Positions 18,270-26,944 of a stretch of DNA of 64,000 nt are shown piece by piece. A program made the translations under genes and the position numbers. The notes beneath the pieces are model-generated. The model had not been told where the DNA came from. It ran no database searches and worked only from the letters and a program-made list of their open reading frames with translations. How positions within the stretch are numbered: position 1 is the first letter of the stretch; the number at the start of each line of letters is the position of its first letter. The DNA comes from Altibacter lentus (GTDB taxonomy: Bacteria > Bacteroidota > Bacteroidia > Flavobacteriales > Flavobacteriaceae), in assembly GCF_000746845.1 (NCBI RefSeq), contig NZ_KN050846.1, positions 751,394-815,393 of the forward strand. The letters are read 5' to 3'.

Positions 18270-18304
18270 AAGATGTCACTTAGCAAGTGACATCTTTTTA
18301 TTTT
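18270..18304 (+). terminator. Terminator of the BatA operon
   Basis: Twelve-base arms AAGATGTCACTT and AAGTGACATCTT around a short loop, then a T run. The T run merges into the -7 box of the next gene. Confidence 0.85.
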
Positions 18305-18306
18305 TG
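18299..18306 (+). promoter_or_regulatory. -7 box abutting the esterase start codon
   Basis: TATTTTTG matches TAnnTTTG exactly and ends only 4 bases before the ATG at 18311, implying a leaderless or almost leaderless transcript. It overlaps the T run of the preceding terminator. Confidence 0.5.
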
Positions 18307-18310
18307 AACC

Positions 18311-18967
18311 ATGCTAAAGAAAGAACTGCCCTTACAACATAATTACAGAGCCCCTAAAGAGGGTGTCGACATGGCACCGGCCATCATTTTACTACACGGC
18401 TTTGGAAGCGACGAAAACGATCTTTTCTCATTTGCTTCAGAATTGCCCGAAACCCATCATATTATTTCCTTAAAGGCACCTATACCCATGCAACCGTATG
18501 GAAATGCATGGTATAATATCTATTTCGACAATTCCGACGGAAAATTTAGCGATACCGAACAAGCCATTGCATCAAGGGATCTTATTTCAAATTGTATCGA
18601 TGCCGTGGTAAATGTCTATAACGCAAATCCGAAGGAAATCACATTGTTGGGCTTTAGTCAAGGGACCATATTGAGCTTTGCCGTTGCCTTAAGCTATCCC
18701 GAAAAAGTTAAGAATGTGATAGGATTAAGTGGCTACATAAATGAAGATATCCTAAAAGAGGGCTACAGCGAAAATGATTTCTCTTCCTTAAACGTATACA
18801 CTTCGCACGGAAGTGTCGACCAGGTAATTCCGGTTCAATGGGCCCGAAAGACCCAGCCCTTCTTAAAAGCACTCAATATTCCTTGTGAATATTCCGAATT
18901 TCCGGTAGGTCATGGCGTAGCACCTCAAAATTTCGATGAGCTGAAAGAATGGCTTTTAAAACATTAG
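18311..18967 (+). CDS. Alpha/beta hydrolase (phospholipase/carboxylesterase family)
   Basis: 218-residue serine esterase. The oxyanion motif LLHGFGSDENDLF, the nucleophile GFSQG (serine at about residue 117), the acid in HGSVDQVIP and the histidine in VGHGVAP give a full catalytic triad. The size and order match the YpfH/carboxylesterase-2 group, which cleaves small acyl esters. No signal peptide is present, so it is cytosolic. Its stop codon TAG interlocks with the TAA of the convergent gene (TTAG, 4-base overlap). Confidence 0.88.
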   Translation: MLKKELPLQHNYRAPKEGVDMAPAIILLHGFGSDENDLFSFASELPETHHIISLKAPIPMQPYGNAWYNIYFDNSDGKFSDTEQAIASRDLISNCIDAVVNVYNANPKEITLLGFSQGTILSFAVALSYPEKVKNVIGLSGYINEDILKEGYSENDFSSLNVYTSHGSVDQVIPVQWARKTQPFLKALNIPCEYSEFPVGHGVAPQNFDELKEWLLKH

Positions 18968-19461
18968 GATTTTGGGTACAGCAATGATGCCAAGGTGTTA
19001 AATTCTAATTGCTGTTGCGCATTGAATGAATACTCCAGAATCATTTCCCCCCAATATGTACCGTCTGTAAAATCTGCCAATACCCATCGATGATTTAAGA
19101 AGCGAACCTTATTGATGCGCATGGGACCGTTCATACCCTCAAATGGCACTAGGGGATTTCCCTCTTTTACAAAGTTGTTCTCGTAGATGACATCACTCAC
19201 CAATGCCTCCACCGCGGCGGCTTCAAAACCCGATGTTTCCAGATAGACCATGGCGTTCTCATTTCCCTGAAGCGTAAAATAGTCGAGGTCCACTACGCGT
19301 TGGTTAAGAGAATCGATCACAGTCTCATTCGCTGCAACTTTTTCGGAAAGTACCGTGATCTTTTTCTCCTGAGCCTCAAAAATGGTTTTTTCGTTCATAT
19401 ATTGAAAAATAATAAACAGGACCGCAAAGAAGAACAAATACATAAAGATGCTTTTTCTCAT
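18964..19461 (-). CDS. Membrane-anchored protein with coiled coil, unknown
   Basis: 165 residues. One N-terminal transmembrane helix (about 5-20, MYLFFFAVLFIIFQYM) is followed by a short coiled coil (about 28-60, QEKKITVLSEKVAANETVIDSLNQRVVDL) and a globular domain with MNGPMRINKVRFLNHRWVLADFTDGTYWGEMIL. I recognise it as conserved in flavobacteria but know no function. It lies 2 bases downstream of the MBL-fold gene on the same strand, so both are likely co-transcribed. Confidence 0.72.
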   Translation of the reverse strand: MRKSIFMYLFFFAVLFIIFQYMNEKTIFEAQEKKITVLSEKVAANETVIDSLNQRVVDLDYFTLQGNENAMVYLETSGFEAAAVEALVSDVIYENNFVKEGNPLVPFEGMNGPMRINKVRFLNHRWVLADFTDGTYWGEMILEYSFNAQQQLEFNTLASLLYPKS

Positions 19462-19463
19462 AA

Positions 19464-20240
19464 CTATAAAGTGATTTTAAGGGTGTCGTAAGCAAGAAAC
19501 ACGTTAGGCGGCAACTGTTTTGACACCTCTTCGTGAAAGCCTAATAAGTGACTTATATGCGTTAAGTAAGCTTTTTTAGGCTGAACCTCTTCTATAAATG
19601 CTAAGGCTTCTGAAAGATTAAAATGCGAAGGATGTGCCTGTTCTCTAAGGGCATTTACCACAAGGACATCGGTCTTTCTTATTTTATCTATTTCTGAAGC
19701 TGCCATCGTTTTCACATCGGTAAGATAAGTGAACCCATCTATTTTAAAACCAAGAACAGGTAGCTTATGATGAAATGCTTCCACAGGGGTAACTCGTTTC
19801 CCATGAAGTTCGAACTCGGTATCCTTCTCTATGGCAATTTCAGTAATGGTAGGGGCTCCCGGATATTTGTTCTCTAATTCAAAAATATAAGCGAAGCGCT
19901 CATGGAGTTGCTGAAACACTCTTGGGTGTGCATAAAACGGGATATCTCCTTGCCGAAAGTAAAATGGTCTAATATCATCGATCCCTGCTGTGTGATCGCT
20001 GTGTTCGTGGGTTAGAAGAACACCATTGAGATGTTTACAATTTTCACGCAACATCTGTTGCCGAAAGTCGGGACCTATATCGATCACATACGAAAAAGTA
20101 TCCCACTGTAACAAGACCGAAACCCGTAGCCTTTTATCTTTAGGATCGGTACTTCTGCATACGGGATGATCACTGCCAATAACGGGGATTCCTTGCGAGG
20201 TTCCGGTACCTAAAAATGTAATCGTCAAGGGCTGTTTCAT
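19464..20240 (-). CDS. MBL-fold metallohydrolase (PhnP-like)
   Basis: 258-residue metallo-beta-lactamase-fold protein. The metal motif THEHSDH (His78, His80, Asp82, His83) is intact, with later ligands in AFHHKLP, YLTDV and LTHISH. LGTGTSQGIPVIGSDHPVC at the N-terminus is typical of the PhnP-like phosphodiesterase branch with its cysteine-bearing loop. Substrate unknown. I chose the ATG at 20240 rather than an in-frame GTG two codons upstream because a TATTTTTG -7 box overlaps that GTG. Confidence 0.87.
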   Translation of the reverse strand: MKQPLTITFLGTGTSQGIPVIGSDHPVCRSTDPKDKRLRVSVLLQWDTFSYVIDIGPDFRQQMLRENCKHLNGVLLTHEHSDHTAGIDDIRPFYFRQGDIPFYAHPRVFQQLHERFAYIFELENKYPGAPTITEIAIEKDTEFELHGKRVTPVEAFHHKLPVLGFKIDGFTYLTDVKTMAASEIDKIRKTDVLVVNALREQAHPSHFNLSEALAFIEEVQPKKAYLTHISHLLGFHEEVSKQLPPNVFLAYDTLKITL

Positions 20241-20245
20241 TGGCA

Positions 20246-20253
20246 CAAAAATA
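20246..20253 (-). promoter_or_regulatory. -7 box of the MBL-fold gene
   Basis: On the minus strand TATTTTTG ends 5 bases before the ATG at 20240, so the transcript would be nearly leaderless. Confidence 0.5.
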
Positions 20254-20265
20254 ACAGTATTTTTT

Positions 20266-20294
20266 TTGTTTACCTATGGTATTTGTTACCTTTG
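20266..20294 (+). promoter_or_regulatory. Consensus promoter of the 485-residue unknown gene
   Basis: TTG (20266-20268), an 18-base spacer and TACCTTTG (20287-20294): a full match to the Bacteroidota -33/-7 consensus. The start codon is 29 bases further on. Confidence 0.7.
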
Positions 20295-20323
20295 TAGGAA
20301 AGATGTCTTAATAGGAAATTGCT

Positions 20324-21781
20324 ATGCCCGAACATATTTTAGGTGACAAGGAATTTGAGAATATTCCGTCCATTAGAAGTAAGGCCCTCCGTATAAATCT
20401 CAATGAGAATATTTACGGAACTTTTGCAGAGATAGGTGCCGGGCAGGAAACCGTGCGTAATTTCTTTAGGGCAGGTGGCGCCTCAGGGACGATCGCTAAG
20501 ACCATGTCGGCCTATGATAAGGATTTCAGTGATGCGATCTACGGCATCGAAGAAGATGGCCGGTACGTGACCGAATCACGATTAATAAAAATGCTTTCCC
20601 ATGAAATGAACCTCATCGAGGAACGTATCATTAGAGAAAAGCATCCCAATAAATTGTTCTTCGCTTATGCCAATACCGTTGCAACCATTGATTTTGCTAA
20701 GAAATACAAAGGCCACGGTTGGGTAGGCATACGGTATCAAGTAGATCCAAAGGAGGGTTACAACGAGATCACGCTGCACATACGATTCCATGAGAACGAC
20801 GCCATGCTACAGCAGATCACGCTAGGGATCTTAGGTGTAAATTTAATTTATGGAGCATACTACAAGTACGACACGCCAAAAAAACTCCTTCGATATCTTT
20901 ACGATCATATAGACAAGGATAAGATCGAGATCGATACGATCAATTTCTCCGGCCCTAAATTTGAAAAGGTGGACAACCGCCTTATGAGTTTACAGCTTAT
21001 TAAAAATGGCATGACCGATGCCATCATGTTTGGTCCCGACGGTAACAATATCCTACCGGCAAGGATCCTTTACAAAAAGAATATTTTAGCCCTTCGGGGA
21101 AGTTTCAGACCGGTAACCAAGGTAAACATCGATATGTACGAAAAGTCGTGTGAGATGTTTCTGAAGGAAAACAAGGTAGAAAAGGAACGCACAGAGGTTA
21201 TTTTTGAGATCACCCTTTCAAACCTTCGGGCCGAAGGTGAGATCGATGAAGAAGATTTTATGGATCGCGCCAAACTCCTGTGTTCGCTGGGACATACGGT
21301 AATGATCTCCAATTTCCAGGAATATTATAAACTAGTAGAATATTTTAGTCGTTATACCAAAATGAGGGTTGGTTTGGCCATGGGTGTCAATAATCTGGTA
21401 GATATCTTTGATGAGAAATATTACCGCCATTTAAGTGGTGGTATCCTGGAAGCCTTCGGAAAGCTGTTCTTTAAAGATCTAAAGGTATATTTATACCCTA
21501 TGCGTGATCCTGAAACTGGCGAATACACCAATAGTGAGAACCTGAAAGTGCATCCGCGAATGAAGGAACTCTACAAATTCTTCAAGTATAACGGAAAAGT
21601 AGTGGACATCACAGATTTCAACCCCGATATCCTCGATATCTTCTCAAGAGAAGTACTTTCCATGATCGAAAACGGAGAAGAAGGCTGGGAAGAAATGCTT
21701 CCCAAAGGTGTCTCAGAGATCATTAAGGAGAAGTGTCTCTTTAGTTGTGCTGCCTTACCCGCAAAAGAAGCTACGAATTAA
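20324..21781 (+). CDS. Conserved cytosolic protein, unknown function
   Basis: 485 residues, no signal peptide or membrane segment. The N-terminal half has highly conserved-looking stretches such as YGTFAEIGAGQETVRNFFRA, GTIAKTMSAYDKDFSDAIYG and GHGWVGIRYQVDPKEGYNEI, and the middle has NFSGPKFEKVDNRLMSLQLI. I recall near-identical proteins across Bacteroidota and some other phyla, with inconsistent database names (including a receptor name that cannot be right for a soluble protein). No catalytic motif is obvious. It has its own consensus promoter, and its last 11 bases overlap the convergent peroxiredoxin gene. Confidence 0.8.
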   Translation: MPEHILGDKEFENIPSIRSKALRINLNENIYGTFAEIGAGQETVRNFFRAGGASGTIAKTMSAYDKDFSDAIYGIEEDGRYVTESRLIKMLSHEMNLIEERIIREKHPNKLFFAYANTVATIDFAKKYKGHGWVGIRYQVDPKEGYNEITLHIRFHENDAMLQQITLGILGVNLIYGAYYKYDTPKKLLRYLYDHIDKDKIEIDTINFSGPKFEKVDNRLMSLQLIKNGMTDAIMFGPDGNNILPARILYKKNILALRGSFRPVTKVNIDMYEKSCEMFLKENKVEKERTEVIFEITLSNLRAEGEIDEEDFMDRAKLLCSLGHTVMISNFQEYYKLVEYFSRYTKMRVGLAMGVNNLVDIFDEKYYRHLSGGILEAFGKLFFKDLKVYLYPMRDPETGEYTNSENLKVHPRMKELYKFFKYNGKVVDITDFNPDILDIFSREVLSMIENGEEGWEEMLPKGVSEIIKEKCLFSCAALPAKEATN

Positions 21782-22226
21782 GGATCTGAGCAGCGTGCTC
21801 CTTGCTTTTCACTTTATCAATAACACGTGATACAACTCCTTTTTCATCAATCACAAACGTTATACGGTGGATGCCATCAAAGCTGCGTCCCATAAACTTT
21901 TTAGGTCCCCAAACACCAAAGGCATTGATAACTTCCTTTTCGGTATCTGCGAGTAGCGGATATGGAAAATTGTATTTTTCTTTAAAATTCTTTTGCTTGC
22001 GTTGTGTGTCCTTACTCACGCCTAGTATCTCATACCCTGCTTTTTGTAATTCTTTGTAATGATCACTTAAATTGCAAGCCTCTACGGTGCAAGTTGGTGT
22101 ATTAGCCGCCGGATAAAAGAAAACGACGAGTTTCTTTCCCTTATAATCGGATAGTTTGATTGTATTGCCGTCCTGATCGACCGAGGTAAAATTTGGCACT
22201 GTATCGCCTGCTTGTAATGTCTTCAT
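21771..22226 (-). CDS. bcp: Peroxiredoxin, Bcp/PrxQ type
   Basis: 151-residue thiol peroxidase that reduces peroxides with thioredoxin. The peroxidatic Cys46 lies in TPTCTVEAC and the resolving Cys51 five residues later, the atypical 2-Cys arrangement of PrxQ. The usual YPKDNTPGCT is varied to YPAANTPTCT, but the Thr and Cys of the active site remain. The gene is divergent from nth, with only 29 bases between the start codons, and shares a palindromic promoter with it. Confidence 0.92.
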   Translation of the reverse strand: MKTLQAGDTVPNFTSVDQDGNTIKLSDYKGKKLVVFFYPAANTPTCTVEACNLSDHYKELQKAGYEILGVSKDTQRKQKNFKEKYNFPYPLLADTEKEVINAFGVWGPKKFMGRSFDGIHRITFVIDEKGVVSRVIDKVKSKEHAAQILNS

Positions 22227-22230
22227 TTCG

Positions 22231-22250
22231 CTATTTTTGTATAAAAATAG
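22231..22250. promoter_or_regulatory. Palindromic bidirectional promoter of bcp and nth
   Basis: CTATTTTT and AAAAATAG are perfect 8-base inverted arms around GTAT. On the plus strand the palindrome supplies TATTTTTG (22232-22239) 16 bases before nth; on the minus strand it supplies TATTTTTA before bcp. One element therefore appears to serve both genes. Confidence 0.6.
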
Positions 22251-22255
22251 GTAAA

Positions 22256-22924
22256 ATGACCAAGCAAGAAAAGGTAGATTTCGTTATTGAAACGTTAAAT
22301 GACATATATCCTCAAATTCCCATCCCATTAGACCACAAAGATCCCTATACGCTTTTGATCGCTGTATTACTTTCGGCACAGAGTACAGATGTACGGGTAA
22401 ACCAGATCACACCCATTCTATTTGAAGTGGCAGACAATCCGTACGATATGGTGAAACTTTCAGTAGAAGAGATTCGAGACATCATAAAACCGGTGGGCCT
22501 CTCCCCTATGAAGTCTAAAGGGATCCACGGACTTTCAGAAATACTGATTAATAAACACGACGGTAAGGTTCCGGCTGATTTTGAGGCATTGGAAGCGCTT
22601 CCTGCTGTGGGTCATAAGACGGCCAGTGTCGTGATGTCCCAAGCGTTTAATATCCCTGCATTTCCTGTTGATACACATATCCATCGTCTCATGTACCGCT
22701 GGGGCTTTTCCACCGGAAAAAATGTGGTCCAAACAGAAAAAGATGCCAAAAGGTTATTTCCGCAAGACCTTTGGAACAAATTACATTTGCAAATTATCTG
22801 GTATGGAAGGCAATATTCCCCGGCGCGTGGCTGGGACTTGGAAAAAGATATAATTACGAGAACGATAGGTAGAAAGTCAGTACTTTCAGAATACAACAAG
22901 AAGATCTCTCTAAAAAAGGCATAA
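22256..22924 (+). CDS. nth: Endonuclease III homologue lacking the iron-sulfur loop
   Basis: 222-residue HhH-GPD DNA glycosylase/AP lyase that removes oxidised pyrimidines. The helix-hairpin-helix LPAVGHKTA carries the catalytic Lys121 and the aspartate is Asp139 in PVDTHIHR, so the activity should be retained. The usual C-terminal four-cysteine cluster is absent: the segment reads YGRQYSPARGWDLEKDII and the whole protein has no cysteine. An open frame extends 21 codons further upstream, but it would overlap the promoter; the ATG at 22256 aligns with normal family starts. Confidence 0.88.
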   Translation: MTKQEKVDFVIETLNDIYPQIPIPLDHKDPYTLLIAVLLSAQSTDVRVNQITPILFEVADNPYDMVKLSVEEIRDIIKPVGLSPMKSKGIHGLSEILINKHDGKVPADFEALEALPAVGHKTASVVMSQAFNIPAFPVDTHIHRLMYRWGFSTGKNVVQTEKDAKRLFPQDLWNKLHLQIIWYGRQYSPARGWDLEKDIITRTIGRKSVLSEYNKKISLKKA

Positions 22925-22925
22925 A

Positions 22926-22957
22926 AAAACCCCCGAAACGCTGTTCGGGGGTTTTCC
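22926..22957 (+). terminator. Terminator of nth
   Basis: AAACCCCCGAA and TTCGGGGGTTTT around a 6-base loop; it also separates nth from the minus-strand sigma-factor unit. Confidence 0.85.
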
Positions 22958-22962
22958 AAAGT

Positions 22963-23115
22963 TTAGTTTAGAAGTGCTTCAAACTTCAATTTATTATAAT
23001 CTATAACACTTAAAGCCTTCGAATAATCCAGAAGAAATCGAATGGTTTCTTCTTTTGGAGCTAGTTCTTTATTCACGCGCTCCGTACGTGAAGTTTCAGA
23101 GTACATTTTTTGCAT
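22963..23115 (-). CDS. 50-residue protein downstream of the ECF sigma factor
   Basis: Complete small gene with ATG at 23115 and stop at 22963. The product begins MQKMYSETSRTERVNKEL and continues with a charged helix-forming stretch (APKEETIRFLLDYSKAL) to a C-terminal FEALLN. No membrane segment or cysteine is present. It lies 58 bases after the sigma-factor stop, on the same strand with no terminator between, so the two are probably one transcript. The position is one where sigma-factor regulators often lie, but it is far smaller than usual anti-sigma factors; function unknown. Codon usage and composition look like real coding sequence. Confidence 0.7.
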   Translation of the reverse strand: MQKMYSETSRTERVNKELAPKEETIRFLLDYSKALSVIDYNKLKFEALLN

Positions 23116-23173
23116 AGAACGTAATTTTGAGGTTAATGTTACCTAATAACGTCGCAAAAAATGCTTTATTGTA

Positions 23174-23758
23174 TTAGTTCGTCAATATAATATTATGTTT
23201 CTCAATGACCTTACGTAAGTTAATAAGTGCGTAGCGCATTCTTCCCAGAGCAGTATTGATACTCACCCCTGTTTGCTCACTAATTTCCTTAAAGCTCATA
23301 TCCTTATATATACGCATGACCAAGACCTGTTTTTGATCGTCCGGCAACTCTTCAATAAGCCGTCTTACATCACTCTCCACCTGCCCTTTTATGATTTGTT
23401 TCTCAATGTTCAAGGCTCCGTCTGACAGTACCGAAAAAATATTGAAATCGTCTTTGTTCTCGAACTTTGGCATTCGATTGTTCTTTCTGAAATGATCGAT
23501 CACCAAATTGTGTGCAATACGCATGACCCAAGGGAGAAATTTTCCTTCTTCGTTATAAGCACCTCGTTTTAAAGTCTTGATAACCTTTATAAAAGTGTCT
23601 TGAAAAATATCTTCCGCAACATCGCGGTCGAAGACTTTGGAATAGATAAAACTGTAGATTCTTTGTTTGTGACGGGTAATAAGTTCACAAAGAGCAGATT
23701 CATTGCCATTCATATATGCGCTCACAAGGAAGGCATCGGTTGTGGGACTTTGCTTCAT
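23174..23758 (-). CDS. ECF-type RNA polymerase sigma factor
   Basis: 194-residue sigma-70-family protein. Region 2 is seen in DVAEDIFQDTFIKVIKTL and FLPWVMRIAHNLVIDHFRKNNR, and region 4 in LPDDQKQVLVMRIYKDMSFKEISEQTGVSINTALGRMRYAL with its helix-turn-helix. There is no region 1.1 or 3, so it is an ECF factor. No anti-sigma gene with a membrane helix is next to it; instead a 50-residue gene follows. Upstream 270 bases are AT-rich and divergent from uvrA. Its regulon cannot be read from the sequence. Confidence 0.92.
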   Translation of the reverse strand: MKQSPTTDAFLVSAYMNGNESALCELITRHKQRIYSFIYSKVFDRDVAEDIFQDTFIKVIKTLKRGAYNEEGKFLPWVMRIAHNLVIDHFRKNNRMPKFENKDDFNIFSVLSDGALNIEKQIIKGQVESDVRRLIEELPDDQKQVLVMRIYKDMSFKEISEQTGVSINTALGRMRYALINLRKVIEKHNIILTN

Positions 23759-24028
23759 ACTAATACTTTTTTTTAAAAAATAAACAACTATTATATTGGT
23801 TGCTCAGCTGCTATGTTTTTTTATTGAAAGTAATAATATGCTATAGGCAATAATTTTAGAGAATGACGTTATGAGGGGTAAATATAACAACAAAGAAATC
23901 ACAATTGCAAAAAAAAGTGAGTTTTTTCTTAAAAAAAATATAATAAATGTTAACGTGCATTCCATAAATCTATATAGTATCTTTGCATTCCCAATCGCAA
24001 AAAGGATCGAAAAAAACCGCAAATTAGC
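23759..24028. other. AT-rich divergent intergenic region
   Basis: 270 bases between the sigma-factor gene and uvrA. Apart from a -7 box TATCTTTG at 23978-23985, 43 bases before the uvrA start, I see only A/T tracts and no gene or RNA structure. The minus-strand open frame here is composed of low-complexity codons and is not supported. Confidence 0.5.
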
Positions 24029-26806
24029 TTGATTACTGAACCGATAGATACTAAAAAGAATATCCTAATCCAAGGAGCAAAACTGCACAATCTCAAGGAT
24101 ATCTCTGTTGCTATTCCACGGAACAAATTAGTGGTTATAACAGGCCTTTCCGGCAGCGGAAAGTCAAGCTTGGCCTTCGATACCTTGTATGCTGAAGGGC
24201 AACGGCGATATGTAGAAAGTCTTTCCTCATATGCCAGACAATTCTTGGGACGTCTCAACAAGCCCAAAGTCGATTCGATCAAGGGAATCGCTCCTGCGAT
24301 TGCCATCGAGCAAAAAGTGAACTCCACCAACCCTAGATCGACCGTAGGCACTTCAACAGAAATATACGATTATTTGAAACTGCTCTATACCCGAATTGGA
24401 AGAACATATTCTCCCGTTTCAGGAAAAGAGGTGAAAAAAGATACTGTAAGCGACGTAATTGCATTTCTCAAGAAGTTTCCCGAAAACGAAAAGCTTCTCC
24501 TCCTTGCCCCTATTCATTTAGAAGAAGGCCGAACTTTGGAAAACAAGATACAAACCCTTGCCCAACAAGGATATGCACGAATTAAAGTAGGTGAAAACGT
24601 CGTGCGGATCGATGCGTGGGATGGTAATATCCCGAAAGAAAAGGTTCTGCTTGTGGTAGATCGCGTTATTACCAAAGAAGACGAAGATTTTTATCATCGT
24701 TTGGCAGATGCAGTACAAATTGCTTTTTTTGAAGGAAAGGGAGAATTATTTATTGAGAATCTTTCAAATAATAAGATTCAAGAGTTCAATAACCGATTTG
24801 AGGCCGACGGAATTATATTTACAGAGCCCAATGTGCATTTGTTCAGTTTTAATAATCCGTATGGGGCCTGTCCTACCTGTGAAGGATATGGCGATGTGAT
24901 AGGGATCGACGAGGACTTGGTGGTTCCCAACACTGCACTGTCCATCTACGAGAATGCGATCTTTCCTTGGCGCGGCGACAGTATGGGATGGTATCGTGAT
25001 CAACTGGTGCACAATGCTTATAAATTCGATTTCCCTATCCATAAACCTTGGTTCGAACTCACCGAAGCACAACAACAATTGGTCTGGGATGGCAATAAAT
25101 ACTTCGAAGGACTACATAGTTTTTTCAGTTTTCTTGAATCCAAAAGCTATAAGATCCAAAATAGGGTGATGCTTTCTCGCTATCGCGGTAAAACGAAGTG
25201 CAGCACATGTAAAGGAAAACGGCTACGCCCTGAAGCCGGGTACGTAAAAATTGAAGGCAAAGCGATACAAGAACTAGTTGAATTACCACTCCATAAGGTC
25301 GCAGACTTCTTCAAAACGCTTACCTTGAATGAATTCGACCAAAAAGTGGCAAAGCGCCTTTTATTGGAGATCAACAACCGTCTTTCGTTCTTAATGGACG
25401 TAGGCTTAAGCTACCTAACCCTAAACCGGAAATCTAACACGCTTTCAGGAGGGGAATCCCAACGAATTAATTTAGCCACTTCGTTGGGTAGTAGCTTGGT
25501 TGGTTCAATGTATATACTTGACGAACCCAGTATTGGTCTGCACCCCAAGGACACCGAACGTCTTATTGGCGTATTGAGGTCTCTGCGTGATCTCGGCAAT
25601 ACCGTGATCGTTGTGGAGCATGATGAGGATATCATGAAAGCAGCCGATGCGATTATCGATATCGGTCCGGAAGCAGGAACGTTTGGTGGTGAAGTAGTGG
25701 CTACAGGTACATTTAAGGAAATTCTTGCTTCAAACTCATTAACGGCAAAATATCTAAATGGGGCATTGGAAATTGAAGTACCTCAAAAAAGACGCGCATG
25801 GAAAAATGCTATCGAGATTAAAGGAGCACGACATAACAACTTAAAAAACATTGATGTTACCTTCCCGTTAGGTGTTTTTACGGCGGTGACAGGTGTTTCA
25901 GGAAGTGGAAAAAGTACACTTGTAAAGAAAATTCTCTACCCTGCCCTCTTACGTCATATTGGGGGTTATGGTGAGAAACCGGGACAGTTCTCTTCATTGG
26001 AAGGAAACTTCAGCAGTATAAAAAGTATTGAGTTCATAGATCAAAATCCAATTGGACGATCCAGTCGTTCCAATCCCGTGACCTATATCAAGGCATACGA
26101 TGACATCAGAAATCTCTACGCTTCTCAAAAACTATCGGATATTCGTGGGTATAAAGCGAAACATTTCAGTTTTAACGTGGACGGCGGACGTTGTGAAACC
26201 TGTAAAGGAGAAGGGGAAGTAACCATAGAAATGCAGTTCATGGCCGATGTACACTTAGAATGCGATACGTGCAACGGCAAGCGTTTTAAAAAAGAGATCC
26301 TGGAAGTGATGTTTGAAAAAAAGAACATCCATCACGTGCTTACTATGACCGTAGATGAAGCAATCGCTTTCTTCAATGAACATAAGCAGAAAAAGATCGT
26401 GTCAAAACTACAACCCTTACAAGACGTAGGATTGGGCTATGTACAATTAGGACAGAGTTCCTCTACCCTTTCGGGTGGTGAAGCACAACGAATTAAATTG
26501 GCATCTTTTCTGGTTAAGGGAACCTCGAGCGATAAAACCCTGTTCATTTTCGATGAACCTACCACAGGACTTCACTTTCACGATATTAAAAAATTATTGG
26601 CTTCTTTCTATGCGCTGCTGGATAAGGGCCATACTGTGATCGTGGTAGAACACAATCTGGATCTCATTAAATGCGCAGACCACATTATTGATCTGGGTCC
26701 AGAGGGAGGGGAACAAGGTGGCGAAGTAGTAGCCCAAGGTCCACCCGAGGAGATCACCAAAACATCAGCTTCATATACTGCCGACTATTTAAAAGACAAG
26801 ATCTAG
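24029..26806 (+). CDS. uvrA: Excinuclease ABC subunit A
   Basis: 925-residue damage-recognition ATPase of nucleotide excision repair, acting with UvrB on DNA. It has two ABC halves: Walker [10 protein letters not shown] at 39-47 and GVSGSGKST near 621, signatures LSGGESQR and LSGGEAQR, and Walker B LYILDEPS and LFIFDEPT. The C-terminal zinc module (CETCKGEGE ... CDTCNGKRF) is complete. In the first module only CPTC and CSTC remain; the CxxC usually found ahead of LFSFN is replaced by FEADG, a pattern I recall from other Bacteroidota. The start is TTG; no better start lies upstream. Confidence 0.93.
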   Translation: MITEPIDTKKNILIQGAKLHNLKDISVAIPRNKLVVITGLSGSGKSSLAFDTLYAEGQRRYVESLSSYARQFLGRLNKPKVDSIKGIAPAIAIEQKVNSTNPRSTVGTSTEIYDYLKLLYTRIGRTYSPVSGKEVKKDTVSDVIAFLKKFPENEKLLLLAPIHLEEGRTLENKIQTLAQQGYARIKVGENVVRIDAWDGNIPKEKVLLVVDRVITKEDEDFYHRLADAVQIAFFEGKGELFIENLSNNKIQEFNNRFEADGIIFTEPNVHLFSFNNPYGACPTCEGYGDVIGIDEDLVVPNTALSIYENAIFPWRGDSMGWYRDQLVHNAYKFDFPIHKPWFELTEAQQQLVWDGNKYFEGLHSFFSFLESKSYKIQNRVMLSRYRGKTKCSTCKGKRLRPEAGYVKIEGKAIQELVELPLHKVADFFKTLTLNEFDQKVAKRLLLEINNRLSFLMDVGLSYLTLNRKSNTLSGGESQRINLATSLGSSLVGSMYILDEPSIGLHPKDTERLIGVLRSLRDLGNTVIVVEHDEDIMKAADAIIDIGPEAGTFGGEVVATGTFKEILASNSLTAKYLNGALEIEVPQKRRAWKNAIEIKGARHNNLKNIDVTFPLGVFTAVTGVSGSGKSTLVKKILYPALLRHIGGYGEKPGQFSSLEGNFSSIKSIEFIDQNPIGRSSRSNPVTYIKAYDDIRNLYASQKLSDIRGYKAKHFSFNVDGGRCETCKGEGEVTIEMQFMADVHLECDTCNGKRFKKEILEVMFEKKNIHHVLTMTVDEAIAFFNEHKQKKIVSKLQPLQDVGLGYVQLGQSSSTLSGGEAQRIKLASFLVKGTSSDKTLFIFDEPTTGLHFHDIKKLLASFYALLDKGHTVIVVEHNLDLIKCADHIIDLGPEGGEQGGEVVAQGPPEEITKTSASYTADYLKDKI

Positions 26807-26846
26807 AACGATCCGTATCTATCCTATTTATTGTTTCTCCCTGCGA

Positions 26847-26869
26847 ATCAAATACTTACATTTTTGGCA
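26847..26869 (+). promoter_or_regulatory. Upstream box of the first secreted paralogue
   Basis: ATCAA (26847-26851) and TACATTTTTGGCA (26857-26869), 88 bases before the ATG. The same box occurs at 27671-27693, 87 bases before the second paralogue. It resembles a -7 region (TACATTTT/G), implying a long leader of roughly 75 bases. Confidence 0.5.
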
Positions 26870-26944
26870 TGGCTATTGGTTCTTTCCAATGAAATAGCGT
26901 ACGTTACACAGCTAATGTGTGACATAACCCAAAAACAAAGTATT

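Noticed and set aside
20324-21781. 485-residue protein as a TonB-dependent receptor
   Set aside because: It has no signal peptide, plug or barrel pattern; any such name is a database error.
23804-24022. 72-codon minus-strand open frame upstream of the sigma-factor gene
   Set aside because: Translates to low-complexity Phe/Ile/Leu from A/T tracts; overlaps the uvrA promoter region.
24029-26806. uvrA as a degenerate gene because a zinc CxxC is missing
   Set aside because: Both ABC halves and the C-terminal zinc module are intact and the same variation is familiar in Bacteroidota UvrA.
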